Origin: Bdellovibrio sp. KM01
Lineage (GTDB): Bacteria > Bdellovibrionota > Bdellovibrionia > Bdellovibrionales > Bdellovibrionaceae
Assembly (NCBI RefSeq): GCF_013752535.1
Contig: NZ_CP058348.1
Location: 1,364,001-1,428,000, forward strand
Reading direction: 5' to 3'
Length of the DNA stretch: 64,000 bases
Of this stretch, positions 7,963 through 17,232 are shown piece by piece. The notes under the pieces are model-generated. The model searched no databases. It had not been told where the DNA came from and saw only the letters and a program-made list of their open reading frames with translations. How positions within the stretch are numbered: position 1 is the first letter of the stretch; the number at the start of each line of letters is the position of its first letter. The position numbers and the translations under genes were made by a program.

Positions 7963-8705
7963 TTGAGCGGCAGATTTTTTAAGTTTGCAGAAATATTTTC
8001 GTAAAGCTTTGGCACCCAGGGTTTAAAAATTTTGGGTTCCGGCGCCGTTGTGACCTTTCTGAAGTCCACGGGCGATAAGATCACCTTCCAGTTTTTATAG
8101 TTACTTTGTGCCGCCAGAACGAAAAGTTCTTCGATGGCTTCATCACCTATTGCGATACATCCAATCGAAACACTTTTCCCATGGATCATAATGTCAGAAC
8201 CAAGCTTTTTTCGACCTTCCTCTTTGGCCATCTGTTTATCGAAATCTGTCGGGTAGTTAATTCGCAATGCCAGGTGATAGGCGCTATTGGGGTTGAGACT
8301 TTCAATTCCATAAAGGCCTTCAGGAACTTGGTTATCGCCTTCCTGTAGTTTTGGTCCGGATTTTCCGCTGGCAGCATACACGGGATAGCTTTTAATGAAT
8401 TTTGGATTTCCATTTTGATCGGTTGAAAATAAGGATAAATTTTTTTGCGCTTTAATATAAAGCAGAGTGATATCTTTGGGTGGGTAGATCACTCCCTTTG
8501 CGAGGAATAAAGGTTTCAGGTTCGCATTTACTTTGGGGCCGTATTCTTTTAGTCGTTTTTGCACGGTGGATTTGCCGAGCAGTTGGAGTTTGATGCTATT
8601 GAAGAGCGGCAATTCCAGCGTGATATAAGCGACGGTCAGCAAAGCGCAGCCGTAGAAAAGTCCCTTTGCGACATTCATTATTGAGACTTTTAAATTGAAT
8701 TTCAT
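7959..8705 (-). CDS. L,D-transpeptidase (YkuD fold)
   Basis: A 248-residue protein with one N-terminal membrane segment (about residues 11-32) and a YkuD catalytic domain in the C-terminal half. The signature MIHGKSVSIGCIAIGD carries the catalytic cysteine and its His partner, and VPEGLYGIESLNP is the usual substrate-cleft strand. Such enzymes act on the peptidoglycan side chain, forming 3-3 crosslinks, attaching lipoproteins, or trimming. Placement is periplasmic, tethered by the N-terminal segment. The ATG at 8705 has a GGGAG site and is preferred to an in-frame ATG at 8726. Bdellovibrio relatives carry many such enzymes for prey-wall modification; assigning that role here is inference. Confidence 0.88.
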   Translation of the reverse strand: MKFNLKVSIMNVAKGLFYGCALLTVAYITLELPLFNSIKLQLLGKSTVQKRLKEYGPKVNANLKPLFLAKGVIYPPKDITLLYIKAQKNLSLFSTDQNGNPKFIKSYPVYAASGKSGPKLQEGDNQVPEGLYGIESLNPNSAYHLALRINYPTDFDKQMAKEEGRKKLGSDIMIHGKSVSIGCIAIGDEAIEELFVLAAQSNYKNWKVILSPVDFRKVTTAPEPKIFKPWVPKLYENISANLKNLPLN

Positions 8706-9069
8706 GAAGCTCCCACCCCAATTCATTGTATAGACTCACATTAGGATTGGCGAGAGTAAATCAATGCGAACAATTGCTCGGGATCTGTTCCGCAATTTTT
8801 TTGGAGTCACTGCGCTCGTGAATACTCTGAATAAACCGCAAATGGTCGTTCATACTCCAAATGAAAGTCTTGAACTTCGAAAACGGATTAAAAGCTTATT
8901 GCGACCAATGTATTCGAATACAGGAATCGCAAGATCAAGGTAGTGCCTTTTCGATCTCTTAATGTCTTTTCGAGACAGCCGTAAAAGGCCGAGGAAAATT
9001 CCACATTTTGGATTCAATAATTGCTCAGCTTCTATCGCGAAATTTACTCCTAGGGCCGATAGGAAAGGC
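8706..9069. other. Divergent intergenic region, no gene seen
   Basis: About 360 bases between the transpeptidase and the large lipoprotein, which are transcribed apart. An in-frame extension of the large lipoprotein reaches 8962, but it lacks a ribosome site, encodes a basic low-quality stretch, and would bury the lipoprotein signal. No structured RNA recognised. Confidence 0.5.
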
Positions 9070-12000
9070 ATGGGAACGCACGTACGTACTGGAAAACCAT
9101 CGCTACTGCGCGCACGATCAAATACATGGATCGTGGCGATTTCCCTATTTCTATCCGCATGTTCTATGGATGCGGTGATTGGTGATTTCAATAAGATCTC
9201 CACCAACAGTATCACGGGTTACATCGCGAACTATTCTGCAAATTCCAGCCAAGCGTCGGCGCAAAGTCTAACGACTTGTACAACGCCCGTTGTGAATCTT
9301 TATAAATTGGATTCGAATGGGGAGAGAATTCAACCTGCCGCTGCCTCCACGGGAGTAGATGCATCCGGTGCCTATACAATTAATCTTCAAAGTGCGGGTT
9401 TTGAAACCGAGGCGTTAAAGTCAAATCCGATGCTTATTGAAGTGAATGGATGTGCGGCGGGAGTTTTCTTTAGACCCATCACGGGATACTCCGAGCAAAA
9501 CGTCAATATGTCGTCGTCCCTGTTAGGCTTCATGGTTAACACGGATTACAAAGCAAAGCTTTCAGCTGCACTTCAGGATAATGCCGCTGATTTGCAATCG
9601 TTGATGCTGATTTTAGGTTCGCCAGATACAATGCAGAAGTCCTATGACATCTTGGTGGCGAACACCGAGGCCACTGATAAATTTACGCAGATCTTTGGCG
9701 TGGGGCCTGAGGCCTTGTTGGATGCCTCACCTGAAGTGACTTATGTGAATGTGCCATCTTTGCTGCAGGAGCGTGTCTCCTATCAGCTGGAAGCAGATTC
9801 GTCGCATTGGTCGCAAACGTATACCACGATATATGAATGGAAAAGGAATGCTTCAGTCCTTGGGGCCGGGAAGTCCTTTTCTTTTGCTCCGGGTGGAAAT
9901 GCGCAAGGAAACCATACGGTGACATTGTTAGTGGGGCAGGATGATGGTTCCGGTCATGTGAATACGGCAAAGCCAAACAAAGTCTTTACTGTTCCACTGG
10001 AGATTACGAACAACATTCCTCCGCAGCCACCGAACTTTACGGTGACGTCTCCGTCGATCGCAGGTGGGCAACCTGTGAATACGCGCAATTTGGTGATTGG
10101 TATTCAAACGGGCGCTTCCCTTGCAAACTGCGATACTTTTAGTTCCTTGTTAATGACTGAAAGTTCAGCGATGCCAAGTGAATCTACGAACTTCCCGATT
10201 GTGTGTACTCAAAATGTCACGCAAAGTTTGAATTTTACTCTGTCCGCTGGTGAAGGTACAAAAACACTTTATTTATGGGCAAAAGACGCTTCAGGATTGA
10301 TTTCGACAGTTCCAACCACATTGACGGGTGTTCTGGATACGGTAGCACCGACGGTTGCGATTTCAACTCAACCCTTGACGCAAAGTAAATCCAGCTCTCA
10401 AGTCTTTGCTTTCACGGGCAATGATGGCAGCGGCTCAATCGATCACTTTGAGTGCAAGCTCGATGCAGATGTCTGGGCTTCATGTTCAAGTCCTTTGTCG
10501 CTTGCGGGTTTAACGGAAGGCGATCACACCTTTAATGTCAGAGCGGTCGATACGGCGGGGAATATTTCCACTCCGGATTCTAAAACGTGGCATATCGATT
10601 TAACGGCACCGACTTTGATGCTGGCAGGACCTTCGGCAATTACTAATTCTTTGTCCTCGGTTTTCACTCTGACAGGAGTGGATACGGGGGGCTCTGGCAT
10701 GGGCGGCTATCAATGCAGTTTGGATTCTGGTGCCTATGCAAGCTGTACTGCCGTGATTAACTATGTCTTGGCAGCAGGCAGTCACACGTTTAAAGCGCGA
10801 GCCTATGATGTCGCCGGAAATGTTTCTAACATTCTGACTCACTCGTGGACTATCGATACAACTCCACCGACTGTGACTATTACTTCGAAACCTTCAGCGA
10901 CGACCAATGCCACAACGGCGGTTTTTGGTTTTGTCGGTACGGATTCGGGTGGTGCAAGTATATCGGGTTACGAGTGTGAACTTGATGCCGCGGGCTTTAC
11001 AGCTTGTACAACAGGTAAAACTTATTCCGCATTGGCTGATGGCAGCCATACGTTTAAAGTTCGTGCAACAGACACTGCGGGAAATATGAGTGCTGTCACG
11101 ACATATACGTGGGTAATTAATACTGTCACTCCGATGGCTTCCATTACGTCATCACCAGACAGTATTACGAATCAAACTTCAGCGACTTTCGCCTTCTTTG
11201 CCACTCCGCCATCGGGCGGTTCGATCGCAAGTTATCAGTGTAAATTGGATGGTGGTGCCTTCAGTGCTTGTACTTCTCCACACACTTATAATGGATTGGT
11301 GCAGGGAACTCATACCTTCACGGTTCACTCCGTGGATAATCTGGGTAATGACAGTGATGATACATCCTATACTTGGGTTATCGATACCACGAATCCGACT
11401 TTAACTATTACCGATCAACCTGCTTCAAGTACAAACTCTGCGACGGCGCAGTTTAAATTTACGGGTGTCGATACGGGTGGCGGCGCCATTGAGAAGTACT
11501 ACTGTGATATCGATGGTGGTGGCTTTGCAGAATGCGCAAGCCCTAAGAATTTGACGTCATTGACTGAGGGCTCCCATACGTTCCAAGTGAAAGTCATGGA
11601 TACGGCGGGTAATACGTCGGCAGTGGCAAGTTATACGTGGTCGGTGGATTTAACTCCGCCGACACTGACGCTGCTTACGAAACCAACCAGTTTAACGAAT
11701 CAAACGACCGCGGCGTTTACGTTCAGTGGCGCTGATGCCGGAACTATTGCAGGCTATGAATGTAAAATTGACGGTGGAGCGGCGAGCTCATGCGTATCGG
11801 GTGTATCTTATTCTTCTTTGACCGCCGGCGCACACAGTTTTGAAGTGGTTGCGATTGATGATGCCGGAAATTATTCGTCTTCGATTTCCTATTCTTGGAC
11901 GATTGACTTAACTCCACCGACAGTGACGATCACAGCGAAACCCGCAACTAATTCGAACTCGTCGACCGCGACATTCAGCTTCACGGGTATGGATACGGGT

Positions 12001-15000
12001 GGTGGTGCAGTTGCCGGCTTTAAATGTAAACTTGATGGTGGGGCTTATTCGTCTTGTCTGTCGGGTGGATCATACAACTCGCTTTCTGAAGGCAGCCATA
12101 CTGTTTATATTTATGCGACAGACACTGCTGGTAACGACGGTACGCCACTTTCTTACACGTTCACGGTAGATACCGTTGTTCCGACGTTGACGATTACGAC
12201 ACCCGCAAGCAATGGCTATGTGATTCCGGTTGGAAATATTTCTGCTGTTACTTTCAGTGGTGCTTGTTCTGAAGAAGGACTTGCAGTTACTTTGACTGGC
12301 GTCAGTGTGGTCCCAGTTTTGTGCTCTGGTGGCGCCTACACGATTGTTGCCAATATGTCTTCGCTGCCAGATGGTACTTATACGATCGCCGCAGTCCAAG
12401 TCGATGCCGCTGGAAATAGTGGTGCATCTTCCAGCCGTACTGTTATCAAAGATGCGACAGCACCCACGATCACGGTGACAACTCCGAGTGTGGTTAAAGG
12501 CGGGGGAGTCATCTCTGCAACTTGGACGAACACAGAAGCGAATGTGGCTAGTGGTTCTTCGTTCACAGTGGAACTTTATGATGGCACCACATGGACAAGT
12601 GTGGGGACTAAAACTGCGACAGCAGGGGCAAACAGCTCTGTGAGCTATTCGCTGTCGGGAATTGTGGTTCCCGTTGTCAATACGGGTGTGGCAAAAATTC
12701 GTGTTTCTTTAACGGATGCTGCGGGCAATTCAAAAACTTCGACTTCGGGTTCTTTTGCTATCGACAGCAGTGCACCCACGCTTTCAAGTTTCACTGTAAA
12801 CGGTGGGGCCGCATCAACAAGTAATAACAACGTCTTGATCGGTTTTAATGGTACGGACAGCTACAGTAATATCTCAAAAATCTGTATGCAAATATCTGCA
12901 ACGGCGCCGACGGCCTCCAGCAGTTGCTGGATCCCGGTGAGCTCTTATGGTCTGACGGCAGCGAAAAGTCTGGTGACCTCTTCGATTTACTATAACGTGG
13001 GTTTAGTTTCTGGAACATATACCATCTATATCTGGTTAATGGATGCCGTAGGCAATATGTCGACGAATGCTTCCACCGCTGGTGTCGACAAGGGCACAGT
13101 GGTTTATAACTCACCAAACCCTCCGTCGATCAGTGCGATTCAATTAACTTCGACCGATACACCTAATTCACCTCCGTCAGGAGCTGATCTGGTAGTGGGT
13201 TCGGGTCAGGCAATTTACTTGAAATGGAATATTACAAGTACAACAGGACTCGCCACGAATCCAATCAAAGTGACTTATACTACGGACGACGCCACAGAGG
13301 GTGGAGTGCTTTCTTCAGGGCTGGCAAATGCCGGCAACGGTGGTTGTAACGTCACTGCAGGTTACACAGGTTGTGCTGTGTTCACTGCTCCGGTGGGTAC
13401 ATACTTCCGTTTAAAAATTCAGGCGACGGATTCTCAAGGTTTCTTTACGACGATTGCAAGCAATCCGCTGAATTCCGGTAAGATTAATTTCTTAGCGGGC
13501 AATACAGATTTGGGCCTTAACTCCAGTGCGAAATCCGCAATTATCAAGCCAACAGGGACTTTCTCTCTGGCAGTTCTTGATGATGGTCGCATCTTTGTGA
13601 TCGATACACGCGGTCTTGCATGGGTAAATCCGACGACGGGTGTGTATGAGATTTTGGCGACGACGGCAGCCTCGTCTTCGGGTGACGGTGGTGCCTTGAC
13701 CAGTGCCAAGTTCAAATCTCTGAATGGTATCTGGGTTGATAATAACAATGACGTGCTTGTTGCAGATAATAACTACATCAGAAAGATAAACACCAAAGTG
13801 AGTCCAATGACGATCTCTCGCTTTATCGGGGGCGGAACTGATACAAGTTCCTATGTCGCGGTGGCGACAAACTATAAAGCGAGTGTGATGAGACATCTGA
13901 CCGTGGCTTCGAATGGTGATATCTATTTCACCGGTGAAAATGGCTTGAAAGTGCGCAAGTACACGGCGGCCACAGGTGCGATCAGTCTGATCACTCTGTC
14001 CGGTACTGGTAATAGCAGTTCCTCCACTCAGAATAATGCCCTTTGTACTTTCAGTAATTACTTTGTGAGTTTCGATTCTTCCGGTATTGCGGAAAGAATG
14101 GGTTGGTCAATGGCTTCGGGTAATGCCTCTTCATCTTGTCCATTGGGTTCAACATCAGAAACAAGAGCCTACGCCCAAGTGGACCCAACGACAGGTGTGT
14201 CGCAGCTGCCAGCCCCATCCCGCGTGAACTCTTCAACGGGTTACCGCGAGTATGTTGACTTCTATAATGATAAGAGCGGCAACCTGTATACCGGCTACTC
14301 CAATTCGACCAATGCGCAGGGCATTTTTAAGTTTGAGCCTGTTTCAATGACATGGACTCGTATCTATGGCAGCACCAATTTCGGAACTTGTGCTGATGGG
14401 ACCGCTCATGAAAATTGTGGTATCGTAGCGGCTTCTATCGCCTTTAACAGTCAAGGACAGCTATTCTACATCGATGGTAAATCTAATGCGGTTCGGACTA
14501 TTGACTATGAAGGCAAGGTCAGAACTCTGGTGGGGGACCGTCTGGGATCTGATGACGGAAAAAATGCCTTAGTCAGCCGTTTTGCAAATTTGACGGATGT
14601 GAAGGGTTGGACGTCATCTGGTACGAACTATATTACGATGTATGACTTTGATGACGTGCGCATCCGCGAGTTCACTCCTGGTGGATCTTTAACGACGCTT
14701 GCGGGCCTGCAGTATTCAAAAATGCCGACCAATGGATCGACCGCAGCCACGAATCCGCTAACGAATGTGTATGATGCCGCTCCGACGCGATTTGTGTTAG
14801 GCGCGAACGGAGACATTTACATGCCGAGAACCGCTGCGACTATCGCGAAGATTTCGCGTGCCACCGGTAATTGGGAAGACATCAATACGAATGGAGTTTA
14901 CGGACCGGGTCCTGTGGCTCTGAGCGGAAACAAACTTCTGGTATCGACGTTTTCTTATAACGGAACTCTAAATGCCCTGGTGGATTCGCGTTTAAGTATC

Positions 15001-15498
15001 GTGGATACCGTTGCGAAAACAATTGGTCGTGCTGCTTATGACGGCAGTACAACGATTGGAAATACGATTTGCGCCGATGGTTCCCTTGTAAAGGGCGGAT
15101 GTGCTGTTACCGGGCTTGCGAACGATAACGGTTATCAGGGCGCTTTCGACGTGGCCACGAACAGCTGGGTCGTCGCGGATACCAATGGCTACCGTATTGC
15201 CAGTTTTGCCTTAGATGCTTCAGGCAATATGGGCACCCTGTTTACGGCTCCGCGCGCGTTCTCCAAATTTGCGATCAACCGCACCTCCAACTTGTCTGTG
15301 AATCACGTCTATATCTGCTCTGGCGGTTCACTATATAAATACGACTTGAATAATGCCGGAGCCGAGACGTTGTTGGCACTGCCAAATTCGACATTTACCT
15401 GTGATGGACCGATCTCTTACGATAGCAACCGCAATAGCTTGCTTTTCGTCTATAAGCAAAATGGCCTTCAGGGTGTGGCTGAAGTCGTAAGCCCTTAG
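9070..15498 (+). CDS. Giant surface lipoprotein with Ig-like repeats and NHL-type propeller region
   Basis: A 2143-residue protein. The N-terminal signal ends in a LSAC lipobox (lipidated Cys31). Residues of about 40-425 form an Asn/Ser/Thr-rich region with a PKD/Ig-like segment. Residues 428-1038 are seven Ig-like repeats of about 87 residues, each with two cysteines (YxCxLDGGxxxxC) and ending in a TxxxTWxID/P boundary. Three more divergent Ig-like units reach about 1350. From about 1475 to the end are NHL/beta-propeller-like strands (GRIFVIDTRG, NDVLVADNNYIRKI, GQLFYIDGKSNAVRTIDY). The ATG at 9070 follows AGGAAAGG. The architecture suggests a long stalk holding a binding head outside the cell; adhesion is inference. 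Apparently monocistronic. Confidence 0.88.
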   Translation: MGTHVRTGKPSLLRARSNTWIVAISLFLSACSMDAVIGDFNKISTNSITGYIANYSANSSQASAQSLTTCTTPVVNLYKLDSNGERIQPAAASTGVDASGAYTINLQSAGFETEALKSNPMLIEVNGCAAGVFFRPITGYSEQNVNMSSSLLGFMVNTDYKAKLSAALQDNAADLQSLMLILGSPDTMQKSYDILVANTEATDKFTQIFGVGPEALLDASPEVTYVNVPSLLQERVSYQLEADSSHWSQTYTTIYEWKRNASVLGAGKSFSFAPGGNAQGNHTVTLLVGQDDGSGHVNTAKPNKVFTVPLEITNNIPPQPPNFTVTSPSIAGGQPVNTRNLVIGIQTGASLANCDTFSSLLMTESSAMPSESTNFPIVCTQNVTQSLNFTLSAGEGTKTLYLWAKDASGLISTVPTTLTGVLDTVAPTVAISTQPLTQSKSSSQVFAFTGNDGSGSIDHFECKLDADVWASCSSPLSLAGLTEGDHTFNVRAVDTAGNISTPDSKTWHIDLTAPTLMLAGPSAITNSLSSVFTLTGVDTGGSGMGGYQCSLDSGAYASCTAVINYVLAAGSHTFKARAYDVAGNVSNILTHSWTIDTTPPTVTITSKPSATTNATTAVFGFVGTDSGGASISGYECELDAAGFTACTTGKTYSALADGSHTFKVRATDTAGNMSAVTTYTWVINTVTPMASITSSPDSITNQTSATFAFFATPPSGGSIASYQCKLDGGAFSACTSPHTYNGLVQGTHTFTVHSVDNLGNDSDDTSYTWVIDTTNPTLTITDQPASSTNSATAQFKFTGVDTGGGAIEKYYCDIDGGGFAECASPKNLTSLTEGSHTFQVKVMDTAGNTSAVASYTWSVDLTPPTLTLLTKPTSLTNQTTAAFTFSGADAGTIAGYECKIDGGAASSCVSGVSYSSLTAGAHSFEVVAIDDAGNYSSSISYSWTIDLTPPTVTITAKPATNSNSSTATFSFTGMDTGGGAVAGFKCKLDGGAYSSCLSGGSYNSLSEGSHTVYIYATDTAGNDGTPLSYTFTVDTVVPTLTITTPASNGYVIPVGNISAVTFSGACSEEGLAVTLTGVSVVPVLCSGGAYTIVANMSSLPDGTYTIAAVQVDAAGNSGASSSRTVIKDATAPTITVTTPSVVKGGGVISATWTNTEANVASGSSFTVELYDGTTWTSVGTKTATAGANSSVSYSLSGIVVPVVNTGVAKIRVSLTDAAGNSKTSTSGSFAIDSSAPTLSSFTVNGGAASTSNNNVLIGFNGTDSYSNISKICMQISATAPTASSSCWIPVSSYGLTAAKSLVTSSIYYNVGLVSGTYTIYIWLMDAVGNMSTNASTAGVDKGTVVYNSPNPPSISAIQLTSTDTPNSPPSGADLVVGSGQAIYLKWNITSTTGLATNPIKVTYTTDDATEGGVLSSGLANAGNGGCNVTAGYTGCAVFTAPVGTYFRLKIQATDSQGFFTTIASNPLNSGKINFLAGNTDLGLNSSAKSAIIKPTGTFSLAVLDDGRIFVIDTRGLAWVNPTTGVYEILATTAASSSGDGGALTSAKFKSLNGIWVDNNNDVLVADNNYIRKINTKVSPMTISRFIGGGTDTSSYVAVATNYKASVMRHLTVASNGDIYFTGENGLKVRKYTAATGAISLITLSGTGNSSSSTQNNALCTFSNYFVSFDSSGIAERMGWSMASGNASSSCPLGSTSETRAYAQVDPTTGVSQLPAPSRVNSSTGYREYVDFYNDKSGNLYTGYSNSTNAQGIFKFEPVSMTWTRIYGSTNFGTCADGTAHENCGIVAASIAFNSQGQLFYIDGKSNAVRTIDYEGKVRTLVGDRLGSDDGKNALVSRFANLTDVKGWTSSGTNYITMYDFDDVRIREFTPGGSLTTLAGLQYSKMPTNGSTAATNPLTNVYDAAPTRFVLGANGDIYMPRTAATIAKISRATGNWEDINTNGVYGPGPVALSGNKLLVSTFSYNGTLNALVDSRLSIVDTVAKTIGRAAYDGSTTIGNTICADGSLVKGGCAVTGLANDNGYQGAFDVATNSWVVADTNGYRIASFALDASGNMGTLFTAPRAFSKFAINRTSNLSVNHVYICSGGSLYKYDLNNAGAETLLALPNSTFTCDGPISYDSNRNSLLFVYKQNGLQGVAEVVSP
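10351..12183 (+). repeat. Seven tandem Ig-like domain repeats (about 261 bp each)
   Basis: Seven in-frame units of 86-88 codons encode the motif order TxTITxxPxxxTN, FxFxGxDTGGG, YxCxLDGGxxxxC, SLxxGSHTFxVxAxDTAGN, YTWxIDxTxP. The repeats are clear in protein but diverged in DNA, so expansion is not very recent. Confidence 0.9.
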
Positions 15499-15593
15499 AT
15501 CATTTTCTAAAGCGTAATTTTCTCGACTGAATCAGTACTTTTCAATGGCGCCTCTGGGGGTAGACTTAAGCTGCATCCATGTAAGGAGGTCTT

Positions 15594-15977
15594 ATGAATG
15601 CCCAAGCACAACAGGACACCTTAGCTGTCGGTAAGAAACTCGTCGATTACTGTAAACGCAATAAAGTGGTCGAAGCCATTAACGACCTTTATGGAAAAGA
15701 CATTGAAAGCCGGGAAGCATTCGAAACACCTGGCATGCCCGCGGAATCCCGAGGGATAGAAAATGCGCTTAAAAAAAACAAACAGTGGGAAGAAACTATG
15801 GAGGTTCATTCCTCCCAAATTGATGGGCCATTTCCTTTAGATGATCGATTCGCAGTCCATTTTAAATATGATGTTACAGATAAAAAAACTCAAAAAAAAT
15901 GGGCAATGGAAGAAGTGGGAGTCTATACAGTGAAAGACGGAAAAATTGTGAAAGAGGAATTCTTTTACTCAATGTAG
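15594..15977 (+). CDS. SnoaL-like / NTF2-fold protein
   Basis: A 127-residue cytoplasmic protein with the SnoaL-like pattern: N-terminal helices (about 1-45), AESRGIENALKKNKQW, then antiparallel strands (MEVHSSQIDGPFPLDDRFAVHFKYDVTD, EEVGVYTVKDGKIVKEEFFY). NTF2-fold proteins of this type range from isomerases to ligand-binding proteins without activity; no catalytic set was identified. The ATG has an ideal AAGGAGGT ribosome site, so expression may be strong. A terminator follows within 25 bases. Confidence 0.85.
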   Translation: MNAQAQQDTLAVGKKLVDYCKRNKVVEAINDLYGKDIESREAFETPGMPAESRGIENALKKNKQWEETMEVHSSQIDGPFPLDDRFAVHFKYDVTDKKTQKKWAMEEVGVYTVKDGKIVKEEFFYSM

Positions 15978-15996
15978 GTTTCTGATATTTAGAAAT

Positions 15997-16031
15997 AAAA
16001 AAGGCTGCATTGAAAGGCAGCCTTTTTTTAT
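15997..16031. terminator. Bidirectional intrinsic terminator
   Basis: AAGGCTGC (16001-16008) pairs with GCAGCCTT (16017-16024), flanked by an A-run and a T7 run. It ends the SnoaL-like gene and can also end the small gene on the minus strand. Confidence 0.92.
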
Positions 16032-16048
16032 TTCAAATTTTTCTTTGA

Positions 16049-16183
16049 TTAATGGTGGTCAAGTCCACCCAGTTGAGTCGGCGTGTGAGTTTCTTCGCGA
16101 ACGGTGCAATTTGAATAAAACAAGCAAATGAAGAGATAAATTGCAGATAGAGTTAGAAAACCTTTTACTCGGATTTTAGCCAT
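16049..16183 (-). CDS. Small membrane or lipoprotein-like ORF, 44 aa
   Basis: A 44-codon frame: a basic start (MAKIRVKG), a hydrophobic segment (FLTLSAIYLFICLFY), then SNC and a polar tail ending GGLDHH. The FYSNC segment resembles a weak lipobox. A GGGAG ribosome site lies 8 bases before the ATG, and the stop is 18 bases before a bidirectional terminator, both supporting a real gene. It is too short for homology judgement by eye. Could be a small anchored peptide. Confidence 0.5.
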   Translation of the reverse strand: MAKIRVKGFLTLSAIYLFICLFYSNCTVREETHTPTQLGGLDHH

Positions 16184-16525
16184 TCCATAATCTCCCATGC
16201 GGCCAGTTCTTTAATATTCTCGTCTTTTTTGCGTCATTTAACGATAGCTAAAGATGCAAAACTGCTCCGTATTCTCAAACTGAAACGTACGAGTGTTAAA
16301 TGCGATTTGCTTTCGAATTTCATTTAAGCAATTTCGCGTAGATAGAAAATACTTACGTGTCACAAAATTTTAGCAACGACGATTCGTGATGAGAATGCTT
16401 AGTGACATATTCCAGAGCAAGGTCCAGTTAATTTTTAGGAAAATGACGACGAATTTTACAGCTTCTTCATGAGAGCTGCGCGGGGAGCTGAAAAGCTGTC
16501 GGATGTTGCGTGTAACGAAATAAAA
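16184..16525. other. Intergenic region, no supported gene
   Basis: About 340 AT-rich bases. Only tiny frames (13 and 27 codons) without ribosome sites are present on the + strand. An sRNA ending at the 16526-16553 terminator is possible but nothing specific supports it. Confidence 0.4.
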
Positions 16526-16555
16526 AAAAGCCGAGTGCAGGGACTCGGCTTTTTT
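16526..16555. terminator. Bidirectional intrinsic terminator
   Basis: AAAAGCCGAGT (16526-16536) pairs with ACTCGGCTTTT (16543-16553), with an A-run before and a T-run after. It lies 26 bases beyond the stop of the minus-strand secreted-protein gene. No coding gene lies upstream on the + strand. Confidence 0.9.
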
Positions 16556-16581
16556 ATCTATTTATGGGGATAGAACAAAGT

Positions 16582-16977
16582 CTAGCGGCAGATCATTTTG
16601 GAAACAGTGTTGCTGTATTCGTAACCAGAGTCGTTCTCGTCGTACTCTAGAGTCGAATTAGCTTTTCCCAAATCGCCCAGAGAAAGTTTCGCCCATTTCT
16701 CGGCACGTGAACCTAAAGAACCCGTGATAGATTTGTCACCAGAAGATTCGCCCAGGTTGTAGGAGCCAACATCGGCAGTCCACACATCAGTGTAGTCTTC
16801 AGAATTTTTGGACTTCGTTTTCTCTGTTTTATAGTCGAAGGACACGCCGTTGTTTAAAGAAACTTGTACATTCACTTTGCTGCCATTTTTATCGATTCCC
16901 GTGCAAGAAATTGTTCTGGCTTGGGAAGTCGCTACGGCAAGGAGAGTTGTGGCAACTAAAAGAGATTTCATTTTCAT
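16582..16977 (-). CDS. Small secreted protein, unknown
   Basis: A 131-residue exported product: signal MKMKSLLVATTLLAVATSQA, mature part starting RTISCTG and ending SKMICR. The two cysteines, near each end, probably form one disulfide closing a beta-rich domain (alternating VNVQVSLNNGVSF, TDVWTADVGSYNL). The ATG at 16977 follows GAGGTG; longer in-frame starts have no ribosome site. No family recognised. Own terminator downstream. Confidence 0.72.
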   Translation of the reverse strand: MKMKSLLVATTLLAVATSQARTISCTGIDKNGSKVNVQVSLNNGVSFDYKTEKTKSKNSEDYTDVWTADVGSYNLGESSGDKSITGSLGSRAEKWAKLSLGDLGKANSTLEYDENDSGYEYSNTVSKMICR

Positions 16978-17232
16978 ATACACCTCGAAGAATAAGTTCG
17001 AAAAAGATGCGTTGTTATACTGCGAATTAAAAAAAAAGTGGGGGACGATAAGTGCCAAGTGAAAAACTGGTAGGAGTGTCGCAAAAATTGACACCTTTTC
17101 AGGGTGATCCCTAAGGCCTTATTAGTCCTATTTCTAGAAACGCCCTTTTTGGATCAGAACAAGACTCGACACTCACATCAGTAGTAAATAGCGTCTTGTT
17201 AAAGCACAATTGTTAATAGGGGATGCACACAT

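Noticed and set aside
8962-9069. N-terminal extension of the giant lipoprotein
   Set aside because: It would place 36 basic residues before the lipoprotein signal and has no ribosome site; 9070 has AGGAAAGG.
10351-12183. Possible CRISPR-like or tandem DNA array
   Set aside because: The repetition is at protein level with a period of about 261 bases and no identical short repeats or spacers; it encodes Ig-like domains.
16184-16525. Possible sRNA ending at the 16526 terminator
   Set aside because: The terminator is explained by the minus-strand gene; no promoter or conserved structure could be shown on the + strand.
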